A stretch of 21,958 nt of DNA from NCBI GenBank assembly GCA_003541875.1, contig DPLS01000346.1, positions 1 through 21,958 of the forward strand, in the 5' to 3' direction. The DNA comes from Bacteroidota bacterium (GTDB lineage Bacteria > Bacteroidota > Ignavibacteria > UBA10030 > UBA6906). The notes below the pieces were generated by a model, which ran no database searches, had not been told where the DNA came from, and was given only the letters and a program-made list of their open reading frames with translations. Numbering within the stretch: position 1 is the stretch's first letter; the number at the start of each line of letters is the position of its first letter. The translations under genes were made by a program, and so were the position numbers. Shown piece by piece: positions 6,786 to 14,475 of this stretch.

Positions 6786-8021
6786 ATGGACCAACATAAA
6801 CTCTACCGGACAATCAGATCTCTTGCGGAACAGAAGTTCCGCACCGAGGACCAACTGCTCGGCTACATCCTCGAGAGCATCATCAACATCGAAGAAATCC
6901 CGATCAAGGGCGGGCGCATCTGGAAGCTTGAGTCGACCCCGGGCACGTATCGCGTCACCAAGCAGCACGGCGAGATGGAGCACATTAAGAGGAACTTCCG
7001 GCTCCGCATTCTTGATTACCCGATGTTCGTACAGCTTGCACGTAGAGGCGGTTCGACGCTGGGTGCTGAAACCCACAAGTACCTCCGGCAACGAGGCATA
7101 AAAACGTATGCTGCGACGGGGGTTGGCGAACTGGTGCGCTGGAAAGGGCATGACCTGTATCCCTACGTCATTGCCATTAACGGGGATTACCTCAAGAATG
7201 AAATGACGTATGCGCTCAACATTATCGGCAACGTGGTTACCAGCGCGCTCAAGAGCAGGAGGATTGAACACAAGGCTCAACAACTCGCCGAGGATCTCGA
7301 CAAGGCACGCGAGATTCAGAAGAGCATCCTGCCAGAGCACGAGCTCCGCTTTCACAACTACGACCTCTACGGCGTGTCCCTTCCCGACCGGGTTGTGGGT
7401 GGTGACTTCTTCGATTACCTGCAGGCATCAGACGATAAGGACCGACTTGGCGTAGTAATCGGTGATGCCGCCAGCAAGGGGCTTTCCGCCGCTGCGCAAG
7501 CACTCTATGTGTCAGGCGCACTTCGCATGGGAATCGAATACCAGACAAAAATCGGAGCGTTCATCGGCAACATCAACAAGCTGGTGAACAAAACATTCTC
7601 AGCCGAGCACTTCATCTCCATGGTCTACGCAGAATTGACGAACTCGGACAACGGGCTGGTTTTCTATGTGAACGCCGGACATAACAACCCTATCTTGTTG
7701 CGGGCACACCCCGATGAGGTCGAAATGCTTTCTGCAACCGGTCAACTTCTGGGGCCGTTCCCCAACGAGAAATATGCAACCGAGTTCACGTTGATGAAAA
7801 AGGGGGACATCTTGCTGCTCCATACGGACGGGATTACAGATGCCTCCAATGAAAGCCGTGAAATGTACGGACAACAACGTCTCATCAAACAATTGCGCGA
7901 GCACCGGGGAAAATCTCCCCGCGAAATCTGTCAGATTATCCTTGAGGACGTGCAGAAATTCAACAAGCTGGTGGAATACTCCGACGATAAGACACTCGTG
8001 GTCATCAAGCGCACCAGGTAG
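6786..8021 (+). CDS. GAF-like/SpoIIE serine phosphatase (RsbU type)
   Basis: A 411-residue cytoplasmic protein with a C-terminal PP2C-like phosphatase domain of the SpoIIE/RsbU type. Metal-binding acidic residues are intact: Asp207 and Asp210 in VGGDFFD, Asp227 in VIGDAASKGLSAA, Asp348 in LLHTDGITDA, and Asp400/Asp401 in YSDDKT. FYVNAGHNNPILL is also typical. A charged linker helix (about 157-183, ending AREIQKSILPE) joins it to a 155-residue N-terminal region with the size and predicted alternation of a GAF-type sensor domain, though I see no clear ligand motif. Such enzymes dephosphorylate anti-anti-sigma (STAS) proteins in partner-switching pathways. No STAS or anti-sigma kinase gene is in this window, so its partner is unlinked. 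A short UTR with a possible hairpin at 6643-6663 separates it from the LiaF-like gene. Confidence 0.9.
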   Translation: MDQHKLYRTIRSLAEQKFRTEDQLLGYILESIINIEEIPIKGGRIWKLESTPGTYRVTKQHGEMEHIKRNFRLRILDYPMFVQLARRGGSTLGAETHKYLRQRGIKTYAATGVGELVRWKGHDLYPYVIAINGDYLKNEMTYALNIIGNVVTSALKSRRIEHKAQQLAEDLDKAREIQKSILPEHELRFHNYDLYGVSLPDRVVGGDFFDYLQASDDKDRLGVVIGDAASKGLSAAAQALYVSGALRMGIEYQTKIGAFIGNINKLVNKTFSAEHFISMVYAELTNSDNGLVFYVNAGHNNPILLRAHPDEVEMLSATGQLLGPFPNEKYATEFTLMKKGDILLLHTDGITDASNESREMYGQQRLIKQLREHRGKSPREICQIILEDVQKFNKLVEYSDDKTLVVIKRTR

Positions 8022-8022
8022 A

Positions 8023-8042
8023 CCTCAACCGGAGAGTTGGGG
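8023..8042. terminator. Possible hairpin between convergent genes
   Basis: Bases 8023-8029 (cctcaac) pair with 8036-8042 (gttgggg) through one G-T wobble around a six-base loop. It lies directly after the phosphatase stop and before the end of the convergent mannanase gene. No T-run follows on either strand, so this is only a weak terminator candidate. Confidence 0.28.
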
Positions 8043-8072
8043 GAAAGATGGAGGATGAACCAGCGTCACCAG

Positions 8073-9623
8073 CTACTTTACAATGACGAGCTTCTTTGTC
8101 CCGGATGAACCCCGCCCCTCCGACAACTGAACGTTTGCTTGATAGAAGTACACCCCGCTCGACAGCCACTCAACACTCAGGAGTTCCTTCCGCGTGCCAG
8201 CATGTTGGAACCCATCTACAAGTACTCTTACCAATTCTCCGACCGAGTTATACAATGAAAGCGTCACGTTCGCATCGGACGGAAGCGCGTATGCTATTGT
8301 CGTCTGACCGTTGAAAGGATTGGGGTAATTCTGAAACAACAAGAACTCTGGTGGAGCTGATAGAGGTGAGCCGGCAGATTTCTCGGTGAACATTCTTGCC
8401 TGGTCCTGTAACACGGTGCAAACAGAACCAGACCCGGGGCATCTAATACCGTACCCATCGTTGTTTCCCCGAGCACCTTCAGAGAGTTGCCACACCAATG
8501 CCCCACCTCCACCATCAAGCAACACTGTCGTCAGCCAACTGTCATAGGTTGCCGGTTGATCCACAAGCACTCCAAATTCTCCGAGGACGAGCGGCTTCCC
8601 CGCTGTGGCTGCCATCCGGACGTGGTCACGAATCCAGATGTTGCCACCGTTGTTGTTCAGGCCCCATGATTGAGGATACATGTGAATACCGGCAAGATCG
8701 ATATGCCGGAGTGCCAGATTCATCGTAAACGAAACGCCTGCCGTACCATCAACCAGCCACAACTGATTGTTGTATGCGGGGATTGAGTACCCGGTAACGG
8801 AATTATCGAACCCTTCCTCGCCTGTACCGACCAAATGGTTCGTGTCGAGCTGTTTGAGAAACAATGAAACGTCGTCCGCCCAACCTGAAACAATAACGCC
8901 TGACCGGTCTGAGGAGCGCGGTTCATTTGCAAGCTCCCACGCGAGAATCGTCGGCTCATTCCTATAGACAACACCGGTGAGGGTATTTACCCGACCGAGG
9001 ATAACACTGACATACGATTTGTACCAATTCCTGATTGTCACATCGGTATAGAAATCATCGTGGCCGAACATGTCGCTCATCGCAACGCGATACAGCCGGC
9101 CACCAAGGCCGAGGACGGTTCTTTGTTGGTCGCTTTCCGTGAATCGGACTTCACTTGCAGACCGATTGTGGTCTCCTTGCGCCATCCGCCATCGAACGTC
9201 CTGGTTCATTCCGCCATAGTCGTCCCAATTGTTCACTAACGGGATCACGAGGCGGAGTCCGCTCTGTTTCGCTTGCCAGATCACGTAATCAAGTGCTCGC
9301 AACGCTGCTTCGTTAAAGCCGCCTGGTCTCCACTGAATGACCGCTGGATTGAGGGTGTCGCCCGAATCAAAGAACCCCCATGTTCTTATCACCGTCATTC
9401 CCAATTGCCGAGCCGTCGCAAACAGGTTCTTGACGAGGGTCGTATCTCCTCGCGCGGCTTCTTCCATCAAGTAGTAGGCATTGCCGCCAACGAAATAGAA
9501 TGGGTGACCGTTGAGCTCCAGGTTCCCGCTGGTTTGTGTAACGAAAGGCGAAGGCTGCGAAAGGCCGGTGACTGTTGCCCACGCCCAGATCAAGACAACA
9601 ATGTTGGATCGGTTACTGAACAC
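8073..9623 (-). CDS. Secreted GH5 endo-beta-mannanase-like glycosidase with T9SS sorting domain
   Basis: A 516-residue secreted enzyme. After a signal peptide (about 1-22, ending in GLSQP) comes a GH5 (alpha/beta)8 domain to about residue 415. Visible motifs are LNGHPFYFVGGNAYYL, IRTWGF, WELANEPR (Glu234, acid/base), IDLAGIHMYPQSW (His314, Tyr316) and VLGEFGV (Glu349, nucleophile). Motif wording fits subfamily 7-like beta-mannanases better than cellulases, but the substrate is not proven. Residues 428-516 form a type A T9SS sorting domain with QNYPNPFNGQT at its start and a final TKKLVIVK, so it is expected to cross the outer membrane through T9SS. The GTG start overlaps the stop of the upstream glycosylasparaginase gene by one base (TAGTG), indicating translational coupling. 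Confidence 0.88.
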   Translation of the reverse strand: MFSNRSNIVVLIWAWATVTGLSQPSPFVTQTSGNLELNGHPFYFVGGNAYYLMEEAARGDTTLVKNLFATARQLGMTVIRTWGFFDSGDTLNPAVIQWRPGGFNEAALRALDYVIWQAKQSGLRLVIPLVNNWDDYGGMNQDVRWRMAQGDHNRSASEVRFTESDQQRTVLGLGGRLYRVAMSDMFGHDDFYTDVTIRNWYKSYVSVILGRVNTLTGVVYRNEPTILAWELANEPRSSDRSGVIVSGWADDVSLFLKQLDTNHLVGTGEEGFDNSVTGYSIPAYNNQLWLVDGTAGVSFTMNLALRHIDLAGIHMYPQSWGLNNNGGNIWIRDHVRMAATAGKPLVLGEFGVLVDQPATYDSWLTTVLLDGGGGALVWQLSEGARGNNDGYGIRCPGSGSVCTVLQDQARMFTEKSAGSPLSAPPEFLLFQNYPNPFNGQTTIAYALPSDANVTLSLYNSVGELVRVLVDGFQHAGTRKELLSVEWLSSGVYFYQANVQLSEGRGSSGTKKLVIVK

Positions 9624-10684
9624 TATCGTTTGTAGAGATACGCCGAATCGACAAGGCGCGCTTCCTTGCCCTCATGAACAGCCATTTTACCGACACTAAA
9701 AAGAGACGCACTCCCAAATTCGCCACGTTTGTTCAGGGCATAGAATTTCACATCGAAGTTTGGACGACCCCTGTCGTCTTTCAACCGTCGCATCCTATTG
9801 TGATCGACGATCCGCTGGCATGCCATCAAACACGCATCTTCCGGGGATTTCCCCTGCCGCATGTATTCAACAATCATCACGCTGCTGCAGTTGATGAGGT
9901 TTGCCTCCCCCCTACCGGTGGATCCTGCTGCTCCTATTTCATTATCCACAAACAACCCTGCCCCAAGAATCGGAGAGTCACCCACGCGACCTGAAATCTT
10001 GAATGCAAGACCACTCGTCGTCGTCACACAGGAGATATTCCCTTTGAGGTCAATTGCACTGCAGTGAATTGTGCCGTGATTCCTGTAGAACGGAGCGAAC
10101 AGCCCACCGATGTCTTGCGTGTTTTCGTCGTGGGGCGGCAGCCAATCATCTTTTGTCGTCAGGTTTTCCTTCCACTTGAGCCATTCTTCACGAGCTTTGT
10201 CAGTGAGGAGATCATCCTCCTTGAATCCATGCGTCTTCGCAAACCGGAGCGCACCCTCACCAACGAGCAGCACATGATCCGACCTTTCCATAACCGTGCG
10301 TGCCACTCTGGACGGGTTTTTGATACTTCGAATGGCGGCAACAGCGCCGCCGCGGTGCGTTGGGCCGTGCATCACCGCAGCATCAAGCTCCACAACCCCA
10401 TCCTCGTTCGGCAAGCCGCCGTAGCCAACGCTGGTATCATTCGGATCGTCTTCCACGATATTCACACCCGCAACAACTCCATCGAGAGCGTCGCCACCCG
10501 TCTGAATCACTTCCATCGCCTTTACCACTGCGTGCAACCCGTTGGCACTCGCTATGACAATTGGCGTTGGGGAGGGTTGCGCAGAAACTTGTTGCGCGAG
10601 CGATGACGGGAGTGTTGAAGAGATCAATGTGCCGGCGCCAATCGCCGACGCCTGTCTGATGAAGTCCCTGCGGCTGGATGGCAT
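9623..10684 (-). CDS. Tat-exported N4-(beta-N-acetylglucosaminyl)-L-asparaginase
   Basis: An Ntn-hydrolase of the glycosylasparaginase family, which cleaves the GlcNAc-Asn bond left after glycoprotein breakdown. Starting at the ATG at 10684 (353 residues), the N-terminus reads MPSSRRDFIRQASAIGAG, a twin-arginine (Tat) signal; an in-frame ATG at 10762 would add 26 residues ahead of it and is disfavoured. Family motifs are NDTSVGYGGLPNEDG, HGTIHCSAIDLKGN with Thr205 as the predicted autoproteolysis site and catalytic nucleophile, TTTSGLAFKISGRVGDSP and GAAGSTGRGE. The residue before the nucleophile is Gly instead of the Asp found in the human and Elizabethkingia enzymes. It is the first gene of a two-gene operon with the GH5 enzyme and has a good promoter at 10743-10773. 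Other family members act on plain asparagine or isoaspartyl peptides. Confidence 0.9.
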   Translation of the reverse strand: MPSSRRDFIRQASAIGAGTLISSTLPSSLAQQVSAQPSPTPIVIASANGLHAVVKAMEVIQTGGDALDGVVAGVNIVEDDPNDTSVGYGGLPNEDGVVELDAAVMHGPTHRGGAVAAIRSIKNPSRVARTVMERSDHVLLVGEGALRFAKTHGFKEDDLLTDKAREEWLKWKENLTTKDDWLPPHDENTQDIGGLFAPFYRNHGTIHCSAIDLKGNISCVTTTSGLAFKISGRVGDSPILGAGLFVDNEIGAAGSTGRGEANLINCSSVMIVEYMRQGKSPEDACLMACQRIVDHNRMRRLKDDRGRPNFDVKFYALNKRGEFGSASLFSVGKMAVHEGKEARLVDSAYLYKR

Positions 10685-10742
10685 GCTGGTCTCGCCTGAA
10701 GTGTTCTTGTGGGTGGAATCCTTTGACGTGCACCTAGTGAAG

Positions 10743-10773
10743 CAAAAGTAGAGAATCTCCAAAAGAGAAGCAA
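10743..10773 (-). promoter_or_regulatory. Bacteroidota-type promoter for the glycosylasparaginase-mannanase operon
   Basis: On the minus strand the -7 element reads TACTTTTG (complement of 10743-10750), an exact match to TAnnTTTG. A TTG (complement of 10771-10773) lies exactly 20 bases upstream, as expected for the -33 element of the Bacteroidota primary sigma factor. Transcription would start near 10736, giving a leader of about 50 bases before the Tat-signal ATG at 10684. This also supports that ATG over the one at 10762, which would lie upstream of the transcription start. Confidence 0.6.
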
Positions 10774-10834
10774 TTGCCGGGGCGATCTCTTGCCTGTGAC
10801 AGAAAGGAGGGCTACATTAAAGGTGGTGATGAGA

Positions 10835-11434
10835 ATGAAAAATCGATTCGACTATTTTCTGCTCAACAAGCCCTACGGAGTATTGTCTCAGTTTACGTCC
10901 GAGGCGGGACATCGTTCACTCAAGGACTTCGGACCTTTCCCGAAGCACGTGTATTCCGTTGGGCGTCTCGATGCAGATTCCGAAGGGCTTCTGCTCCTCA
11001 CGAACGACAACAAGTTGAAACACGGGCTCACTACACCAGCATTCCGTCATGAGCGAACCTACCTTGTCCAGGTAGAAGGCATCCCCACCGAGTCATCTCT
11101 TCAGAAACTAAGAGAAGGAATCTCCATCAACGACCTCGTGACCCTTCCCGCCAAAGCACAGTTGTTGCACCTTGAGCCACTTCTCCCTCCGAGACCCATT
11201 GCGATCCGAATTCGGAAGAACATCCCTACAAGCTGGGTTGAGATAATATTGATGGAGGGACGAAACCGACAGATCCGCAAGATGACTGCCGCGGTTGGTC
11301 ATCCTACCTTGCGCCTCGTCCGAACACACATCAGCTTTCTTTCTATTGACGGATTACTTCCCGGTGAGAGCAGAAGGTTGACCAACGGGGAAATCTCTCA
11401 ACTCGCAGAAATCACTCAAGGGCCGGAGAAATAG
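10835..11434 (+). CDS. rluE: 23S rRNA pseudouridine synthase, RluE/RsuA family
   Basis: A pseudouridine synthase of the RsuA/RluB/RluE/RluF group. It opens with FDYFLLNKPYGVLSQFT, carries the catalytic-loop motif VGRLDADSEGLLLLTND (Asp46 as nucleophile in this numbering) and later EGRNRQIRKMTAAVGHPTL. It lacks the N-terminal S4 RNA-binding domain of RsuA and RluB, and the wording LNKPYxVLxQFT is that of RluE, which modifies U2457 of 23S rRNA in E. coli. The start is uncertain: ATG at 10835 has AGGTGG eight bases upstream and is chosen here. ATG at 10829, GTG at 10823 and TTG at 10790 are in frame, and a strong AAAGGAGG lies at 10803-10810. It is divergent from the glycosylasparaginase gene and followed by a hairpin. 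Confidence 0.9.
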   Translation: MKNRFDYFLLNKPYGVLSQFTSEAGHRSLKDFGPFPKHVYSVGRLDADSEGLLLLTNDNKLKHGLTTPAFRHERTYLVQVEGIPTESSLQKLREGISINDLVTLPAKAQLLHLEPLLPPRPIAIRIRKNIPTSWVEIILMEGRNRQIRKMTAAVGHPTLRLVRTHISFLSIDGLLPGESRRLTNGEISQLAEITQGPEK

Positions 11435-11459
11435 CGAAGCCCTGATGAACAGGGCTTCG
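11435..11459. terminator. Intrinsic hairpin between convergent rluE and the four-repeat gene
   Basis: A perfect ten-base stem, CGAAGCCCTG (11435-11444) with CAGGGCTTCG (11450-11459), and a five-base loop starts at the base after the rluE stop codon. It ends six bases before the end of the convergent gene. Flanking T-runs are poor on both strands, so it may act as a transcript-end barrier serving both directions. Confidence 0.6.
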
Positions 11460-11464
11460 AGTTG

Positions 11465-13309
11465 TCATTCGGGCTTTGGGGGGGACGGGGGTGCACTGGG
11501 AACGTCAGGCGGGGCAGTGTCGTCTCTGAATACTGTGATTCCCCAGAACTCTTGATCCTCCGGTGGGTCAACATTCCAATCATTGTAGGAATGCGAATCG
11601 TCGCTTCGGTAGTGGAGCGTGTACTCGCCCTTGTCCAACACGATCGTGGTATTCACAACGCGGTTCTTTCTTCCCCCACCCGCGTGAAATGTCATCGAGG
11701 ATTTCATTTCCCAAACGATCGAACCTGTCCGGACATCTTCGATCCACCCATAGTCGTACATCTCACGTTTCTCCCCCTCGCCAATTGCATAGATCCTCAC
11801 GCGCGTTGTCTTGTCCATCTTGAAACGCTTTTCCTCGTCGGCATTGTCTCCCACGCGTGTAATTTGGGCCACGATGCTCTTATCACGCTGCTCAGCATAC
11901 TTCCCCACTACAGAAGCGTTGAATTTATCTCCTACACCCATGAGTGTTATCCCATAGTGTTCGGGATCAAACGGAGGCTTGTCATTCCAATCGCCGAATG
12001 CATGCGAATCATCAGTGCTGTACGTGACGATATAACTGCCCTTGGGAACGGTGATCACTTCATCCACGTAGCGATTCTTCGACGCACCCCCTGCATACCG
12101 GGAGCGATCCACATCCATCACCCACACTTTATTCCGGGTCTTAGCGTCGACAACAACACCGTAGTCGGCCATCGACCGGCGGGAGTTGCCTCGCTCACCG
12201 AACCCATAGATACGGACCTTGGTGTCCTCCTTAAGCGTGAACCCTTCGGTGCGATGCTCGTTGTCCTTCATCTTGGTGAGGGCAAGGATGACATTCTGAT
12301 CTTCTTGGTATTGATAGAGCTTGATCTTCTTTTTGTCTTGCTCGGTCTTTACCGATAGGGTAACGCCCCAGTTCATTGGATCGTACGGCGGCGATGAATT
12401 CCAATCAAGGGATGAATGGCTATCGTCAGATACGCAGTAGAGGACATAATCCCCCCTTGGAAGCACCACGTCGCCCGTGCATTCGATATTCTTATCGGCA
12501 CCTCCCGCATGAGAGCTTCCCCGGAAATCCGTGTCCCACACATGCGCCCGACTGGTTGCATTCACGATCCAGGCATAATCATACATCTCATTTTCTCCTG
12601 CCGCTTCACCGAGCGCGTATACTTGCACTGTCGTTGGCTCTGTGACCGTGAATCCCTGTCTCACCAATTCGTCCTCACCTACGCCGGTGGCTTTCAAGAC
12701 CACATTGGGCAATTCTTTGGGAACCGTGAACGTTCTCACGGTTCGAAAAGCAGACTCGTCTACCAATACCTCAATTCCCCATCGTTCACAACGCTCATCC
12801 CATTCCTTCTCAATGTCATCCGACCACCAGTTCTTGAAGAATCCGAAGAAGTCCTGGTCCTTCTTCTTCTTTCGCTCGCCAAAAAGTGGCTTCTCCCGGC
12901 GATCAATGTTGATATTGATGTGAGTAAAGGTTGTGTGATAGGCGTAGGTCGGGACCGCAAAATACACTTCATAGCTACCGGGATTGAGTGTCATCTTCTC
13001 ATCGAATTCGCGATCACCCTTTGAGCGGGTCGTGTTGTCAATATCCATCATCCAAACCATCTTTCGCGTGTCGGCGTTGAGGATCCATCCATAGGCAAAC
13101 ATTTCGTTGGTCTTATACGTCCACCCGTAATCTCCACCTCCGCCCAGAGCTTTGACGTGGAATGTTGTTGGCTGGGAAATTTCGATTCCCGCCGACTTCA
13201 ATTCCGTTTCACAGAAATTCTGCAATGAAAGGACGGACCTCTCGCCAGCATGTCCAAACGAGAGCCACAGGGGGATAAATGTGATGACTAGTGCTCGCAG
13301 GTTTGTCAT
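11465..13309 (-). CDS. Secreted protein of four tandem unrecognised domains
   Basis: A 614-residue protein with a signal peptide (about 1-21, ending FGHAG) and four copies of a domain of about 115 residues: 27-136 (divergent), 199-319, 338-456 and 477-594. Copies 2-4 share the order V-x-I/V-Y-x-x-GE, then YDYxWI or ADYGVV, then VWxMD, then (H/Y)AGGxxKN, then LxxGxYxxxY, then DDSHxxxDWNxxPPxDPxxWGIT. Copy 1 keeps only the AYGWILNADTRKMVWMMD and NPGSYEVYF parts. Between copies 1 and 2 lies a basic and aromatic spacer (139-180, with GERKKKKDQDFF and WWSDDIEKEWDERCERWGIE). The tail is proline-rich (TAPPDVPSAPPSPPKPE). There is no T9SS sorting domain and no known catalytic motif. The invariant Asp, Ser and His residues could bind calcium or a ligand. 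It stands alone on its strand. Function unknown. Confidence 0.85.
   Translation of the reverse strand: MTNLRALVITFIPLWLSFGHAGERSVLSLQNFCETELKSAGIEISQPTTFHVKALGGGGDYGWTYKTNEMFAYGWILNADTRKMVWMMDIDNTTRSKGDREFDEKMTLNPGSYEVYFAVPTYAYHTTFTHININIDRREKPLFGERKKKKDQDFFGFFKNWWSDDIEKEWDERCERWGIEVLVDESAFRTVRTFTVPKELPNVVLKATGVGEDELVRQGFTVTEPTTVQVYALGEAAGENEMYDYAWIVNATSRAHVWDTDFRGSSHAGGADKNIECTGDVVLPRGDYVLYCVSDDSHSSLDWNSSPPYDPMNWGVTLSVKTEQDKKKIKLYQYQEDQNVILALTKMKDNEHRTEGFTLKEDTKVRIYGFGERGNSRRSMADYGVVVDAKTRNKVWVMDVDRSRYAGGASKNRYVDEVITVPKGSYIVTYSTDDSHAFGDWNDKPPFDPEHYGITLMGVGDKFNASVVGKYAEQRDKSIVAQITRVGDNADEEKRFKMDKTTRVRIYAIGEGEKREMYDYGWIEDVRTGSIVWEMKSSMTFHAGGGRKNRVVNTTIVLDKGEYTLHYRSDDSHSYNDWNVDPPEDQEFWGITVFRDDTAPPDVPSAPPSPPKPE
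11528..13231 (-). repeat. Four tandem protein-domain repeats within one gene
   Basis: In transcription order the copies lie at about 13231-12902, 12715-12353, 12298-11942 and 11881-11528. They are alike at the protein level but diverged in DNA, so the duplication is old. The last three keep the DDSH-DWN-PP-WGIT core and the first has lost it. Confidence 0.75.
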
Positions 13310-13521
13310 AAGTAGCCCCCAACAGTCACACGTGATCGGAAAAAACTGGTTGTCTCAACTGTACTGTGTCCACGCCACATATTAATTACGCCGGACTTCC
13401 GCCCTTTGTTGCGCCGAGGGACTGAAAAGCTGGGCCGACTCCTTGGATTTCGCCCCATTTTCGGTTATTTTGGCTGATACCTATTGTCCTGGGTCCATTT
13501 CGGCAACTTATCTCGTGTCAG
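13310..13521. other. Divergent intergenic region before the ABC exporter
   Basis: This 212-base region separates the four-repeat gene (-) from the ABC transporter operon (+). I see no coding sequence. A possible plus-strand promoter lies at 13443-13473. A candidate minus-strand -7-like element, TACAGTTG (complement of about 13356-13363), has one mismatch and no convincing partner. Confidence 0.35.
13443..13473 (+). promoter_or_regulatory. Possible promoter for the ABC exporter operon
   Basis: TTGG at 13443-13446 is followed 19 bases later by TATTTTGG (13466-13473), close to the Bacteroidota TTTG / TAnnTTTG pattern with one mismatch in the -7 element. Transcription would begin near 13480, about 40 bases before the ATG at 13522. 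Confidence 0.3.
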
Positions 13522-14475
13522 ATGTCAGACCGAACGCCAGCGATCGTTGTTGAAGATCTCGTAAAGGTATACAAGGAGAAGTCCTCTTCGCCCGTACGTG
13601 CACTTGACGGGCTGAGTCTTCGCGTAAATGCGGGAGAGGTGTTTGGTTTGCTGGGACCCAACGGCGCGGGCAAGACAACTCTGCTGCGAATTCTGACCAC
13701 GCTCACGCGACCCACCTCGGGACACGTGGAAGTTCTCGGGTATGATCTCATCGATCACGGTCTGGAAATCCGACGGAAGATCTGTGTTGTCCTTCAAGAG
13801 AACTCCGTTGAACTCTTTCTCTCTGTGTGGGACAATCTCCTCACCTATGCGCGGTTTCATTCAATCCCCACTCATGAACGGAAGGAACGCGCTCGGCGCG
13901 TCATCGAGCAGTTTGGCCTGGACGATGTTGCGAACCAGAAACTCATCGATCTCAGTGGTGGATTGAAGCGACGCGTCCAGGTTGCGAAGGTGTTCATGGT
14001 CGAGAAGCCGCTGGTGTTCCTGGACGAAGCCACCACAGGCATGGACCCGATCAACAAACGCGCAACACTGGATGCAATCCGCGAACAGTCAAGGCTTGGC
14101 CGGACCATTTTTCTTACAACGCACATTCTCCATGAGGCAGAGGAACTCTGTGACTCCATTGCAATCGTTAACAGGGGACGATGTGTGGCTCGTGGAGACC
14201 TGAACCAAATCAAGGCGCTCGTCGAACGGGTCTTCGACATCAGCATTACGTTCGATAGCATCTCTGACTCTTTGCTCAACGACCTCCAGTGCTTGCCGCT
14301 CATCAAATTTACCCGGAACAAGAATACCGTTGAGATGAGCGTGAAGGGAGAAGAGTTCGCGTCCCTCGAACTCCTGAGCACGATAGCAAAAGGGGCCACC
14401 GTGCAACACATCGAGGTTACGAGCGCAACCCTTGAGGATGTGTTCGTATCGTTGCTCGGAGGATCCAGGCAGTGA
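13522..14475 (+). CDS. ABC-2 exporter ATP-binding protein (DrrA/CcmA-like)
   Basis: A 317-residue ATPase with all ABC motifs: Walker A GPNGAGKTT (45-53), Q-loop Gln92, signature LSGGLKRRV (144-152), Walker B LVFLDE (164-169, catalytic Glu169) and H-loop His201 in TTHILHEAEELCD. The signature is LSGGL where LSGGM or LSGGQ is commoner. The 100-residue C-terminal extension, ending VTSATLEDVFVSLLGG, is typical of DrrA-type ATPases that energise ABC-2 permeases exporting drugs, lipids or polysaccharides. It is encoded directly upstream of, and overlaps by four bases, its permease, so both form one cytoplasmic-membrane complex. The substrate cannot be deduced. No Shine-Dalgarno is seen before the ATG. 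Confidence 0.92.
   Translation: MSDRTPAIVVEDLVKVYKEKSSSPVRALDGLSLRVNAGEVFGLLGPNGAGKTTLLRILTTLTRPTSGHVEVLGYDLIDHGLEIRRKICVVLQENSVELFLSVWDNLLTYARFHSIPTHERKERARRVIEQFGLDDVANQKLIDLSGGLKRRVQVAKVFMVEKPLVFLDEATTGMDPINKRATLDAIREQSRLGRTIFLTTHILHEAEELCDSIAIVNRGRCVARGDLNQIKALVERVFDISITFDSISDSLLNDLQCLPLIKFTRNKNTVEMSVKGEEFASLELLSTIAKGATVQHIEVTSATLEDVFVSLLGGSRQ

Noticed and set aside
11462..12358. 298-residue plus-strand open frame opposite the four-repeat gene
   Set aside because: Low-complexity composition and no motif; the minus-strand frame carries regular conserved repeats and a signal peptide.
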